From: Campylobacter sputorum
GTDB taxonomy: Bacteria > Campylobacterota > Campylobacteria > Campylobacterales > Campylobacteraceae
Length of the DNA stretch: 64,000 nucleotides
NCBI RefSeq assembly: GCF_002220775.1
Contig: NZ_CP019685.1
Coordinates: 992,001 to 1,056,000, forward strand
Direction of reading: 5' to 3'
The first letter of the stretch is position 1; each line of letters opens with the position of its first letter. Both the position numbers and the translations under genes were made by a program. Below are positions 46,467 through 56,887 of the stretch, piece after piece. The notes beneath the pieces are model-generated. The model had not been told where the DNA came from and did no database searches. It saw only the letters and a list, made by a program, of their open reading frames with translations.

Positions 46467-47671
46467 TATACAACCTTTAATTTGGCAAAACTTTTTTTGC
46501 CTATTTGTAATACATATTCGCCAGCATTAAGCTCCATTTTCTCATCTGAAATTTTACTTTGATTTATACTTACTGCATTTTCTGCAATTTTTCTTCTTGC
46601 TTCACTATTTGTAGCACACATTTTACACTCAACCAAAGCTTTTATTATCCAAACTGGATTTTCTTTTATAGTAAAACTTTGAATTTCAGTCGGAATTTCG
46701 TTCTTACTATGAACATTATCAAACTCTATTTTTGCCAAATTTGCAGCTTTTTCACCATGATATTTAGATGTTATTTCTAAAGCTAAAGCCTCTTTTGCAT
46801 TTTTTGGGTGGATATTACCATTTTTTACACCATTTTTAATTTCTTGTATTTGAGATATGCTTTTTTCACTCAAAAGCTCATAATATCTCCACATTAAATC
46901 ATCGCTTATACTTAGAAGTTTCCCATACATAGTATTTGGATCTTCTGTAACTCCAATGTAATTTCCAAGACTTTTACTCATCTTATTTACGCCATCTAAA
47001 CCCTCTAGCAAAGGCATCATAATGATGGCTTGTTCTTTTCCGATATTATAAATTCTTTGTAAAGTTCTACCCATTAAAAGATTAAATTTCTGATCAGTTC
47101 CACCCATTTCTATGTCGCTTTTCATCTCAACGCTATCATATCCTTGTAAAAGTGGATATAAAAATTCGCTTATAGATATACTTACGCCGTTTTTAAATCT
47201 TTTTGTAAAATCTTCTCTTTCAAGCATTCTAGCAACACTAAAAGTACTAGCAAGTTCTATCATGCCACTAGCCCCAATGTCATTTATCCAATTTGAATTA
47301 AATTTAATCTCAGTTTTGCTTGAATCTAAAATTTTGAAAACTTGCTCTTCATAAGTTTTAGCATTTTTAAGCACAGTTTTAACATCAAGCTTTTTTCTAG
47401 TTTCACTTTTTCCGCTTGGATCGCCTATTTGAGCAGTAAAATCGCCTATTAAAAACTGAATTATAGCGCCGTGTTTTTGCAAAAATGCCATTTTTTGAAG
47501 AACAACTGTGTGCCCTAGATGTAAATCAGGCGCAGTTGGATCAAGGCCTATTTTCACATAAAAATTTTCATTTTTATCATAAAACCCTTTTATCAAGAAC
47601 TCTATGCGTTCCATATCGATTATTTCTGCAACACCTCTTTTTAACTCTTGTATAATTTCTTGTATATTCAT
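46466..47671 (-). CDS. tyrS: Tyrosyl-tRNA synthetase
   Basis: A 401-residue class I synthetase with the HIGH-type motif PTAPDLHLGHTVV (about 45-57), the KMSKS motif in VNKMSKSLGN (about 229-238) and a C-terminal S4 RNA-binding domain (MCATNSEARRKIAENAV). It charges tRNA-Tyr. It lies between spoT and the nitronate monooxygenase gene. Confidence 0.97.
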   Translation of the reverse strand: MNIQEIIQELKRGVAEIIDMERIEFLIKGFYDKNENFYVKIGLDPTAPDLHLGHTVVLQKMAFLQKHGAIIQFLIGDFTAQIGDPSGKSETRKKLDVKTVLKNAKTYEEQVFKILDSSKTEIKFNSNWINDIGASGMIELASTFSVARMLEREDFTKRFKNGVSISISEFLYPLLQGYDSVEMKSDIEMGGTDQKFNLLMGRTLQRIYNIGKEQAIIMMPLLEGLDGVNKMSKSLGNYIGVTEDPNTMYGKLLSISDDLMWRYYELLSEKSISQIQEIKNGVKNGNIHPKNAKEALALEITSKYHGEKAANLAKIEFDNVHSKNEIPTEIQSFTIKENPVWIIKALVECKMCATNSEARRKIAENAVSINQSKISDEKMELNAGEYVLQIGKKSFAKLKVV

Positions 47672-47690
47672 AAATAATTACCCCCTTTTT

Positions 47691-49880
47691 TTACTCAGAA
47701 TAAGCATCTTTAAGCGATATAAACTCAACTATCTTATATCTATCTTTAATTTTATCCCTTATATCATTTACATCCATATTTTCATTAACTTCTATAGTAA
47801 GTTCGAAAAAATCAGCCTGTTTGTCATAGCTTTCTTTTAATGTAATTGTAACTAAATCAACTTGCATTTTAACAAGAAATGTTAAAAATGAAGCTAATGA
47901 GCCTCTTTTATTTTCTAAACTAGCTATTATTTTGTATCTAAGAGGTGCATTTCTAGTCCATTTTACAAAAATCATCTCTTTTCCACTTTGCATAAGCTTT
48001 GCCGCCCTTTCGCAAAGTTTATGATGAACTATCACACTATGAGAGTTTCTAAAACCTATTATATCATCCCCTCTTTTTGGATTACAGCAATAATCAAACT
48101 CTACATCATTTATTTTATAATTAGAATAAACAACTATATTATCAAATTTTTGTTTTTTTATCTCATATTTGTTGCCAAAATTTAAAGAAAATGTCATATT
48201 TTGTCTTGGATATTTTTTTAAAGCATTTACAACATCTTGAAAAAATACAGAATCGCTTGCAACCTTAAAAACCTTTTTTCCTAAATTTTCATTTTCTATC
48301 CATCTTAATATATTTCTTTTTTTTGTATTAAATGTAGCACAAAGTATATTAATAGCAACAAAATTATTTATATCTTTTATTTTTTGCTTACAAAATCCTC
48401 TAATGGCAGCTTTTGCTTTACCTGTTTTTACATTATTTAACCAAGAACATCTATATCTTGGAGTTTCATCTGTTACTATCTTTACAAAATCACCATTTTT
48501 TAGCTCAGCAAGAAGTGGAACTTTAATTTTGTTTATATATGCTTCTTTTGCGTGAAGACCAACTTCGCTGTGTATCTCATATGCAAAATCAAGTGCAGTT
48601 GCACCTCTTGGAAGGGTTATAATCTCACCTTTTGGCGATAAAACATTTATATCTTCTACATATAAACTATCTTTTGCGTATTCATAAAGCTCTTCTGGAT
48701 TTTCATCTTCTTGATTTGTAGTAGATATATCACCAAGCCACTCAAGATGTGGTTTTGGAAGTTTATCACCATCTTTGTATTTCCAATGTGCTGCAACTCC
48801 GTATTCTGCTGTTTTATGCATATCAAAAGTTCTAATTTGAGCCTCAATTATAGCTTTATCAACAAAAAGAGTTGTATGTATGGTCTGATATCCATTTTGC
48901 TTAGGAAGTGCGATATAATCTTTAAATCTAGATATCAAAGGGCTAAAATTTGTATGAAGGCAACCTAATGCCAAATAACAATCTTTTGGCTCATTAACCA
49001 AAATTCTAATAGCTAAAAGATCTAAAACCTCTTCTATAGAAATTCCTTTTCTTTGCATTTTTAAATATATAGAATAATAGTGCTTCAATCTTTTTTCTAT
49101 CATAAAATCATTTTCGCCAAAGCCATTTTTAAGCAAAATTTCTGATAATTCATCGCTAAAACTATTTAGTTTTAACTGAAGTTGTTGTTTAAATTTATTA
49201 ATAAAACCATCTATTTTAGCGTATTCATTTGGTAAAACATGTTTAAAACTCATGTCTTCAAGTAAATTTTTGATAGAAGAAATTCCTAATCTATGTGCAA
49301 TCGGTGCATAAACCATAAGAGTTTCTTCACTTATTCTTATCTGTTTTTCTGGGGCTAATGCATCGATTGTATACATATTATGAAGTCTATCACAAAGCTT
49401 AATAACCAAAACTCTAACATCTTGAATGGATACTAAAAGCATTTTTCTAAAGCTAAGAGCAGATCTAGCCATTCTTTCATTTGAATTAGCGTCTATGAGT
49501 TGATCATCTCTTATTTCTACTATTTTTGTAAGCCCTTCTACTAAATTTGCAACTTCTAGTCCAAATTTAACCTTTATTTCCTCAAATCCACAACAAGTAT
49601 CTTCTATAACATCATGAAGTAAAGCAGAAAGCACCATGCTTTCTTCACCGCCCATATAAGCAACTATAGTACTTACTAGTATAGGATGCACAGCATAAGG
49701 TTCGCCACTTTTTCTAGTTTGTCCATCATGTGCTTTTATGCAAAACTCAACAGCTTCTTTTACTTTATCGCTTGGAGTAAAAAAGCTAAATAGTATTGAT
49801 TTAGCTGAATCAAGATCTTTACAATTAGATAATTCCTCTAACAGATCTCCTAAAAACAGTCCGCTATTTATTTGCTTCAA
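47691..49880 (-). CDS. spoT: Bifunctional (p)ppGpp synthetase/hydrolase
   Basis: A 729-residue RelA/SpoT protein with an intact HD hydrolase domain (VSTIVAYMGG, LSALLHDVIEDT, KLCDRLHNMYT), a synthetase domain (RLKHYYSIYLKMQRKG, AIRILVNEPKDCYLALG, NGYQTIHTTLF), TGS (INVLSPKGEIITLPRGATALDFAYEIH) and a C-terminal ACT domain. Being the only such gene expected in Campylobacter, it should both make and degrade ppGpp. It overlaps rpoZ by 17 bp, which links alarmone control and the RNA polymerase omega subunit in one operon. Confidence 0.97.
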   Translation of the reverse strand: MKQINSGLFLGDLLEELSNCKDLDSAKSILFSFFTPSDKVKEAVEFCIKAHDGQTRKSGEPYAVHPILVSTIVAYMGGEESMVLSALLHDVIEDTCCGFEEIKVKFGLEVANLVEGLTKIVEIRDDQLIDANSNERMARSALSFRKMLLVSIQDVRVLVIKLCDRLHNMYTIDALAPEKQIRISEETLMVYAPIAHRLGISSIKNLLEDMSFKHVLPNEYAKIDGFINKFKQQLQLKLNSFSDELSEILLKNGFGENDFMIEKRLKHYYSIYLKMQRKGISIEEVLDLLAIRILVNEPKDCYLALGCLHTNFSPLISRFKDYIALPKQNGYQTIHTTLFVDKAIIEAQIRTFDMHKTAEYGVAAHWKYKDGDKLPKPHLEWLGDISTTNQEDENPEELYEYAKDSLYVEDINVLSPKGEIITLPRGATALDFAYEIHSEVGLHAKEAYINKIKVPLLAELKNGDFVKIVTDETPRYRCSWLNNVKTGKAKAAIRGFCKQKIKDINNFVAINILCATFNTKKRNILRWIENENLGKKVFKVASDSVFFQDVVNALKKYPRQNMTFSLNFGNKYEIKKQKFDNIVVYSNYKINDVEFDYCCNPKRGDDIIGFRNSHSVIVHHKLCERAAKLMQSGKEMIFVKWTRNAPLRYKIIASLENKRGSLASFLTFLVKMQVDLVTITLKESYDKQADFFELTIEVNENMDVNDIRDKIKDRYKIVEFISLKDAYSE

Positions 49881-50081
49881 CGCTCGCCTCTATTTTAACT
49901 TTTCCATCAGCTATTTCCATGATAGCAATATCTGTAAATTTCATTTTTCTAGTATCAGTTTCTATAAGCGGAGCTGCTCCCATAGAAAGAGCTTTTGCTC
50001 TTTTTGCAACGGCAAGTGAAAGCTTGTATCTATCTCCATCAAAATTTAAAAGTGCTTTTGAAACTATTTGTTCTGTTCTCA

Positions 50082-50082
<1 letters not shown>
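49864..50082 (-). CDS. rpoZ: RNA polymerase omega subunit
   Basis: A 72-residue protein starting MRTEQIVSKALLNFDGDRYKL in type, with the omega motif KRAKALSMGAAPLIETD. Omega helps assemble beta-prime and in proteobacteria forms part of the ppGpp site. ATG 50082 shares a base with the pyrH stop (TAATG) and has AGGAGA 5 bases upstream, so I chose it over the longer frame that would run into pyrH. Confidence 0.93.
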
Positions 50083-50816
<734 letters not shown>

Positions 50817-50869
50817 TTACTCCTAATTAACCTTTAATTTTATCAAAAAATGGTTTAAATTTATATAAT

Positions 50870-52093
50870 TTAAAAAGAAATCATCTCAAGCGGATCAATA
50901 TGATAATTTTGTTGGGTAACTTCAAATGTCAAATCTCTTCTAACTCTTCCTATCGTATAACCTTTAGAAACTTTACTGCCAACACTTATAGTAGGTGCTA
51001 TTTGAGAAAGATGTGCATATATAGTATGTATGCCATTTGGATTTTCAATTATCACAACATTATCTAAAACACTTGTATTTTTTGCAAAAACAACTCTTCC
51101 AGCAAGAACACTTCTTACTTTCGCATTTGGTTCATTTGAAGACAGAACAACTGATTCATTAAATATCTTAATATTATAAACAGAGTCAACATAATTACCA
51201 AATTTCTGTTTTACTGTGAAATTTTCAAGAGGTGCTATAGTTTTTGATCCAGTGTATTTTTTAACATCGCCTTTTTTATAACTTGAACCAACTATTCTAA
51301 TATCATTATCTGGTGAGTTTTTAGATTTTGCTGATTTTAAACTCTCTTTTTCTTGTTTTCTCTTTTTTTCTTCATCTTCTTTTGCACTTAAAATTTTTAA
51401 CTTCTCAAGAGTTTTTCTAAGCTCATCTTGCTGTGCTTGAAGTTTTGTAAGCCTAGAAAGATAGATATCTTTATCTTTTTTTGATTTTTCAAGTGCATCT
51501 GAGCGTTTTTTTCTTGTTATTGTAAGTTCGTTTTTTTTATCCTCATACTCTTTTAGACTATTTTTTATATTATTTATCTTTGAATTTTGGGTTTTTATTA
51601 AATTTGTAGTTTCCTCATAATTTTTTGCAAGTTGTTCAAATTTAGATTTCATATCTTTGCTTAAATTTAAAACTATTTCCCTACTTATGATACTTTCTTC
51701 ACTCTCTTCTATATGATCTGCAGAAAGCAAATCAAAAGAGAAATTTTCTGCAATTATACGAATCATCATTTCTTCCATATTTTGCTTACTGCGTATAAGA
51801 TCTGAGTTTTGTTTTGTGAGCTTATCGAGTTCGCTTAACTCAAGAGTTGATTTTTGTTTTAACTCTTCAACTTGATTTTCTAATTTTTTAATCTGATCAT
51901 CTGTTAATGCTATATTTTTTTCGCCAACTACAATATCGCTTGCAAGTTCTTCTAATTTTTTATTTAGAGATTTTTCTAACTCTTGTGTTGATTTAAGTGT
52001 ATTTGATTTATCTGCAATTTTATCTTTTGTTGAAGTTGCAGCCGCACAAAAACAGATAAAAACAGCAAAAAAAAGAAATATAGCTTTTTTCAT
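50870..52093 (-). CDS. M23-family murein hydrolase activator, EnvC-like
   Basis: A 407-residue exported protein with a signal peptide (FLFFAVFICFCAAA), a long coiled coil at about 25-250 and a C-terminal LytM/M23 domain from about 290 (APLENFTVKQKFG, AGRVVFAKNTSVLDNVVIIEN, HTIYAHLSQI). The HxxxD and HxH zinc residues of active M23 peptidases are not both present, as in EnvC, which activates amidases and does not cut itself. It overlaps ftsX by 4 bp, so it should be regulated by FtsEX and act on AmiA. Confidence 0.87.
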   Translation of the reverse strand: MKKAIFLFFAVFICFCAAATSTKDKIADKSNTLKSTQELEKSLNKKLEELASDIVVGEKNIALTDDQIKKLENQVEELKQKSTLELSELDKLTKQNSDLIRSKQNMEEMMIRIIAENFSFDLLSADHIEESEESIISREIVLNLSKDMKSKFEQLAKNYEETTNLIKTQNSKINNIKNSLKEYEDKKNELTITRKKRSDALEKSKKDKDIYLSRLTKLQAQQDELRKTLEKLKILSAKEDEEKKRKQEKESLKSAKSKNSPDNDIRIVGSSYKKGDVKKYTGSKTIAPLENFTVKQKFGNYVDSVYNIKIFNESVVLSSNEPNAKVRSVLAGRVVFAKNTSVLDNVVIIENPNGIHTIYAHLSQIAPTISVGSKVSKGYTIGRVRRDLTFEVTQQNYHIDPLEMISF

Positions 52094-52911
52094 ACACTAG
52101 ACCTAGATGTTTTTATCATAACAAAACTTACAGCAATTAATGTAAGTGCTAATGATGTACCAAAAAGGATGAAAAAATCATGAAGTATGTTTATATCAGG
52201 AAGCATAATAGCAAGTTCAAAAAATACGTTTTTAACATTTTCTAGATTAAAAATAATTACAAAAAATATTATAACAAATGCACTAGAAAGCAAAGAGCTA
52301 ATAAAAACCATTTTATATAAACTACCGCCTTTTAGCCAAAAAGCAGCCCCAAAAAGAGACATTATATCTATTCTTTCTTGGTGTTCATATATCCAAATTT
52401 TCATCTGTTTATATATAAGCATCAAACCTATTAGCGTTATTAAAGATGTAAAAATATATGAAAAATACTTGGAAATCAAAAGAAATTTATATATCTTATC
52501 GTGAGTTTTAGAAAAAGTTTCAACTCTAGTAACTCCATCTATTTTTAAAAGCTTACTTTTAATTTCATTCATATATTTTGTACTAGGAAAAGAATTTAAC
52601 TTTATAGAATAAAAATTTGGAAGCGAGTTTTTTAAAATAGATAAATTTTTTGAAGATATATCTTCTTTTAATTTATCTAGTATAGAATCAGTAGTTAGTT
52701 TATTAGCTGATTGAAATGTATAAATTTCTTTTTTAAGTATAGTCTCATTTATATCATTTTTAGATACAACTATGATGTTATAATCTTGATTCATAGCCAT
52801 TTCATAATTTTTTACTATATTTTTTGCATTAAAAGAAAATTCAAATGAAAAAAGCAAGATAAATAAAGGCAAAAATACACTCATATTACTTTTAAAAGAT
52901 TTCATTAACAT
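52090..52911 (-). CDS. ftsX: Cell division protein FtsX
   Basis: A 273-residue inner-membrane protein with four helices (about 8-28, 160-180, about 200-225 and 240-262) and a periplasmic domain between the first two. FtsX has the FtsE-linked ABC-like fold without transport and transmits ATP hydrolysis to the EnvC-like activator. Sequence similarity is modest and the call relies on topology and position between ftsE and the M23 gene, which is strong. It overlaps ftsE by 20 bp. Confidence 0.88.
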   Translation of the reverse strand: MLMKSFKSNMSVFLPLFILLFSFEFSFNAKNIVKNYEMAMNQDYNIIVVSKNDINETILKKEIYTFQSANKLTTDSILDKLKEDISSKNLSILKNSLPNFYSIKLNSFPSTKYMNEIKSKLLKIDGVTRVETFSKTHDKIYKFLLISKYFSYIFTSLITLIGLMLIYKQMKIWIYEHQERIDIMSLFGAAFWLKGGSLYKMVFISSLLSSAFVIIFFVIIFNLENVKNVFFELAIMLPDINILHDFFILFGTSLALTLIAVSFVMIKTSRSSV

Positions 52912-53566
52912 TTCCTTTTTCTATGCTAAAGTGTCTATATTGCATTCGTAAAAGTGATGGTATGCGGTGTGTTACAACTATGATAGTAGCACCAAGCATC
53001 TCTCTTGCTGACCTTAACAAACTCCATATAATATCACTTGAATAATCATCTAAATTTCCAGTTGGTTCATCACATAAAATAAGCATAGGATTATGAGCTA
53101 ATGCTCTAGCCATAGCAACTCTTTGCTGCTCTCCACCACTTAATTCAAAAGGATATTTATCGGCTTTATGTAACATATTTACATGATTTAAAAGCTTTGT
53201 GCTCTGCTTTTTACAAGTATTTTTAGAAAAACCTTTTATTATAAGTGGCAACATAACATTTTGTTCAACGCTCCACTCATTTATAAGGCGGTAGTTTTGA
53301 AATATAATGCCTATTTTTCGTCTTAATGCATTCAAATTTGATTTATTGATACTGTTTAAATCATACATACAGACATTTAACATACCTTTTTTAGGAACTA
53401 TTTCTCCATAAAAAGACTTTAATATTGTGGATTTTCCACTTCCGCTTTGTCCTGTTATAAAAACAAAATCATTTGGAAATATCTCTAAATTTGCACTATT
53501 TATAACAATATCATCTTTTTCGTAACCAAGAAGTAGATTTTCTGTTTTTATTATAGGATGTGGCAT
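52892..53566 (-). CDS. ftsE: Cell division ATP-binding protein FtsE
   Basis: A 224-residue ABC ATPase: Walker A GQSGSGKSTI (about 38-47), signature LSGGEQQRVAMARAL (about 142-156), Walker B LILCDEPTGNLD, His loop IIVVTHRIPS. It drives FtsX in division and septal wall splitting. It overlaps trmB by 16 bp and ftsX by 20 bp. Confidence 0.95.
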   Translation of the reverse strand: MPHPIIKTENLLLGYEKDDIVINSANLEIFPNDFVFITGQSGSGKSTILKSFYGEIVPKKGMLNVCMYDLNSINKSNLNALRRKIGIIFQNYRLINEWSVEQNVMLPLIIKGFSKNTCKKQSTKLLNHVNMLHKADKYPFELSGGEQQRVAMARALAHNPMLILCDEPTGNLDDYSSDIIWSLLRSAREMLGATIIVVTHRIPSLLRMQYRHFSIEKGNVNEIF

Positions 53567-54732
53567 TTTTTTAAAAACTCCTTTAAAGCCATATGCGCCA
53601 TAAAATTTTCCTTTGTTGCTAGTGGTTTTTTTATAAAATATTCACATTTTTGCAAACTAATAAAAATATAACAATGCTCTGGTTTATAAAATGCACCCAA
53701 AGAAAGTTTTATTAAAATTTCATCATCTGATTTTTCATAACAATTTTCTAAATGCACAAAATAACCTTCTTTTTTTATAGTTATATTTTTAAAACTATTT
53801 TTTATAGCCACAACATCATATATTTCATCAAAAACCATATCAAATTTCGTATCTTCAAACACATTTTTTTCTAAATTTGTAAAAAACATATCATATATAT
53901 TTTTATGCTGTTTTTTCCATCTATCTTCGTATTTACTGCTAATTTGCAAATTTACATCTTTTTGTATTTCTAAATTTGAATGAGGTAAATTTAGAAAATG
54001 TTTTATACTAAAATCAATATAATCCCTATCATCGCTTCTTAATTCAAATTTACCATTTTGTTTTAAAATTCTTTTAGTTTCTTTTGCAAAATTTTCAGAT
54101 ATGACTCTTCTATGTTCTGCTTTTTCCCAAGGAACTGGAAAATGCATAAAAACTCTATCTATACTGCTAGTTTTAATCAAAGAAAAAATAATTCTAGCAT
54201 CTGAATTTAAAAGCAAAATGTTATTTAAATTTTCAACCATTGCAAGTTTTGCAACTTGTTCTATGCAAGGCTTATAAACTTCTATACCAATTACTAAAGT
54301 ATCTTCGTTTTTTCTAGCTTGATAAAGCAAATGTCTGCCCGATCCAAAACCAATTTCTATAAAAATCTTTTTAAATTTTGTTGTATCAAGAAAATTTAAA
54401 AGACTCTCTTCATCAACCAAAAGAGGAGTTTGTTTTACTAATCTATTTTTTTTAATAGCTATTGTATCGCTTAATATATCTTTACAAAACTCATCTTTAA
54501 AAACACTCAGTGCTTTTTGCAAAAGTCCAACTTTTGCTGGCCTAGTGATCTTTTCGCCTTTTAATACAAAGTCATTTTTTCTTTTTTTTATCGTTATGAA
54601 AAACTCTTCATTATCAATTTTAACTAAAACAATATCATCAAACTTACTTTTTGCGCTCCACAAAAAACTAACATCATGGATAACAAAAGGGAATTTAGGT
54701 TTATTTATAGAACTAGCAACAAAATTTGGCAT
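53551..54732 (-). CDS. trmB: tRNA (guanine-N7-)-methyltransferase, long epsilonproteobacterial form
   Basis: TrmB makes m7G46 in tRNA. The core is visible: FIEIGFGSGRHLLYQA (SAM site, about 138-153), VIGIEVYKPCIEQV, FMHFPVPWEKAEHRR (catalytic region) and LRSDDRDYIDF. At 393 residues it is longer than the roughly 240-residue standard: about 120 residues precede the SAM site and about 120 follow. I recall this long form as usual for Campylobacter. It abuts the FnIII gene and overlaps ftsE by 16 bp. Confidence 0.92.
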   Translation of the reverse strand: MPNFVASSINKPKFPFVIHDVSFLWSAKSKFDDIVLVKIDNEEFFITIKKRKNDFVLKGEKITRPAKVGLLQKALSVFKDEFCKDILSDTIAIKKNRLVKQTPLLVDEESLLNFLDTTKFKKIFIEIGFGSGRHLLYQARKNEDTLVIGIEVYKPCIEQVAKLAMVENLNNILLLNSDARIIFSLIKTSSIDRVFMHFPVPWEKAEHRRVISENFAKETKRILKQNGKFELRSDDRDYIDFSIKHFLNLPHSNLEIQKDVNLQISSKYEDRWKKQHKNIYDMFFTNLEKNVFEDTKFDMVFDEIYDVVAIKNSFKNITIKKEGYFVHLENCYEKSDDEILIKLSLGAFYKPEHCYIFISLQKCEYFIKKPLATKENFMAHMALKEFLKKCHIL

Positions 54733-55944
54733 CTATTTAGCCAAAATAGTAACTTCATCAGATTCTTGAGAGTTTATTCCATACTCATCAATCCCAATAA
54801 TCTTATATTTATATGTTTCACCTATCGTTAAATCGCTATCTGCATAAGTTGTATCGCTTAACTCAAAACTACTCTCTTTATCGCTACTACTTTTTTTTAA
54901 AACATAACTCACGGTTTTATCATCTTTTGGATCCCAAGCTAACATAACTGCACCGCCCGTATAATCAGCTCTTGTAAAAACTGGACTTTTAGGAGCAGAC
55001 AATGTACTTCCAACAACGCCTTGAATTTGTTTATCACTTTCTAAATCAGTTGTATCAACAGCTGTTACCACATATGTTTTTGTGGCACCATTTTCATTTA
55101 CTAAATCAGTATAAGAATTTGTTTTTGTGGTAGCAATTAGCTTATATGGCAAAAATTTACTACTTTTAGCATAAACATTATAATGCGAAAAATCCTCGTT
55201 TGTATTAGCATCCCAATTAAGAACTATTTTTTTAGGTTCTGAATTTGTTGCGTTTAGTCCTGTAACTGGATATGGCTTTGGCTTAGTTTGAGCGTTAAAA
55301 ATTTCGCTTGGTCTTGATATTATGCCAGAAGTAGTTTTTACACTAATTCTATACTTATAAGATCTACCGGCATCAACTTTTTTATCGATATATTCTGCAT
55401 TTAATCTACCTTTTATCTCAGCTATCTGTTTCCAACTACTACTGCCAACTTCGCTTCTTTCTATTATATAGCTATCAACCCTTAAATCAGGATGTGGTCT
55501 CCAAAGAACTTTAACTCTATCTGGCAAACCTTGTATGGTTTGAGCAAACGGAACAGATTCTATCAAATTTTGCGTTCTAACGCTGACAATCTCGCTTTGC
55601 CTAGAAGCATTATTTGAAACATCATATGATTTCATCATATAATCATATGTTATTTCAGGAGATAATTTAGTATCAACATAATGAGTAGCATATCTATCTT
55701 TTATATTTGCAACTATATTAAAACTATTAGAATTACTGTCTTTTCTATATAAATAAAATCCTTCTATATTTTCATTGCTACCAAGAGATGACCATTCAAA
55801 AGCAATTTCTGTCATATCGCTTATAGTTTTTATATTTTCAACTATAGGTAGATTAGGATTTGTGCTATTTGGTAATTTTGTGGCACACCCATTTAGAAAT
55901 ATCGCAAAACAAATTCCTGATATTAGGTATTTGCAAATTTTCAT
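54733..55944 (-). CDS. Fibronectin type III domain lipoprotein
   Basis: A 403-residue lipoprotein with a signal peptide and lipobox (FAIFLNGCATKL, Cys at about 21). Four fibronectin type III-like repeats of about 90 residues follow, each with a Tyr-x-Tyr-rich ending (TYDYMMKSYD, YKYRISVKTT, KTYVVTAVD, YKYKIIGIDEYG). In C. jejuni the protein at this locus (FlpA) is a fibronectin-binding adhesin; homology at the same place and the lipobox support an FlpA-like role. It overlaps the rluD-like gene by 80 bp, an unusually long same-strand overlap. Confidence 0.87.
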   Translation of the reverse strand: MKICKYLISGICFAIFLNGCATKLPNSTNPNLPIVENIKTISDMTEIAFEWSSLGSNENIEGFYLYRKDSNSNSFNIVANIKDRYATHYVDTKLSPEITYDYMMKSYDVSNNASRQSEIVSVRTQNLIESVPFAQTIQGLPDRVKVLWRPHPDLRVDSYIIERSEVGSSSWKQIAEIKGRLNAEYIDKKVDAGRSYKYRISVKTTSGIISRPSEIFNAQTKPKPYPVTGLNATNSEPKKIVLNWDANTNEDFSHYNVYAKSSKFLPYKLIATTKTNSYTDLVNENGATKTYVVTAVDTTDLESDKQIQGVVGSTLSAPKSPVFTRADYTGGAVMLAWDPKDDKTVSYVLKKSSSDKESSFELSDTTYADSDLTIGETYKYKIIGIDEYGINSQESDEVTILAK

Positions 55945-56845
55945 CTAAAAACTCCTTGTCAATTTTAATTAAATCTAAAAAATCACTATACAAACTAGCA
56001 CAAAAACTCATAGGTAAATTTGTACTTGGATGGATAAAATAAATTTCAAATGCATGAAGCATTACTCTATTTATTTTATCATTATCGCTCTTAAATCCGT
56101 ATAAATTATCACCTAAAATATGCCTTGATATTGAGCTTAAATGAACTCTTATTTGATGAGTTCTACCAGTAAATAATTTTGCTGCTATTAAATTTATATT
56201 TCCGTTACTAAATACATTTGCAAATGCACTTTTTGCATATCTTCCATTTTCTACAATGCCTTTTTTAAGCCTATTTGATGGATTTCTACCAATTGGCTTT
56301 TCAACTATACAATTTTCTTTTAATGCATAATCACAAAGTGCTAGATAAATTCTGCCCATTGTTTTATCTCGAAGTTGTAAGCTTAATTTTTCATGAGCAA
56401 TGTTGTTTTTTGCAACGACCATAACACCACTTGTTCCCTTATCTAATCTATGAACAATACCTGGTCTATTTTCTCCATTTATATTTGAAAGCAAAGTTTT
56501 TCGTTGAACTAGCCAATCAACCAAAGTATGCTCTTTTACACTTGGTGCTGAGTGAACAACTAAATTTGGCGGTTTATTTATCACAAGCAAATCATCATCT
56601 TCATAAATAACCTCTATATCAAAATCTACTTTTATATCTGAGATAATATCTTGTTTTTGTGGAAAATTTATGTTTATTTTATCATTTTCTTCTATTTTAA
56701 AAGATGGTTTTAAAACCAAAATATCATTTACTTTTACATTTGCATTTTTTATCAAATTTGCAATTTGATTTCTAGATATATCTAAAACACGAGATAAAAA
56801 AATATCTAATCTTTCACTGCTATAAGTTGCATAAATTTCTTTCAC
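55865..56845 (-). CDS. Pseudouridine synthase, RluD family
   Basis: A 326-residue protein with an N-terminal S4-like RNA-binding segment (RLDIFLSRVLDISRNQIANL) and the RluA/RluD catalytic core: VINKPPNLVVHSAP, GIVHRLDKGTSGVMVVAKN with the catalytic Asp, GRTHQIRVHLSSISRHILGDNLYG and MLHAFEIYFIHP. RluD enzymes modify helix 69 of 23S rRNA. I chose GTG 56845 with an AAGAGAG upstream because an earlier in-frame TTG at 56884 lies in the promoter region shared with rodA. Its end overlaps the FnIII gene start by 80 bp. Confidence 0.9.
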   Translation of the reverse strand: MKEIYATYSSERLDIFLSRVLDISRNQIANLIKNANVKVNDILVLKPSFKIEENDKININFPQKQDIISDIKVDFDIEVIYEDDDLLVINKPPNLVVHSAPSVKEHTLVDWLVQRKTLLSNINGENRPGIVHRLDKGTSGVMVVAKNNIAHEKLSLQLRDKTMGRIYLALCDYALKENCIVEKPIGRNPSNRLKKGIVENGRYAKSAFANVFSNGNINLIAAKLFTGRTHQIRVHLSSISRHILGDNLYGFKSDNDKINRVMLHAFEIYFIHPSTNLPMSFCASLYSDFLDLIKIDKEFLDENLQIPNIRNLFCDISKWVCHKITK

Positions 56846-56887
56846 TATAACTCTCTTTATGGTATAATTTGCCAAAAAAGGCAAAAT

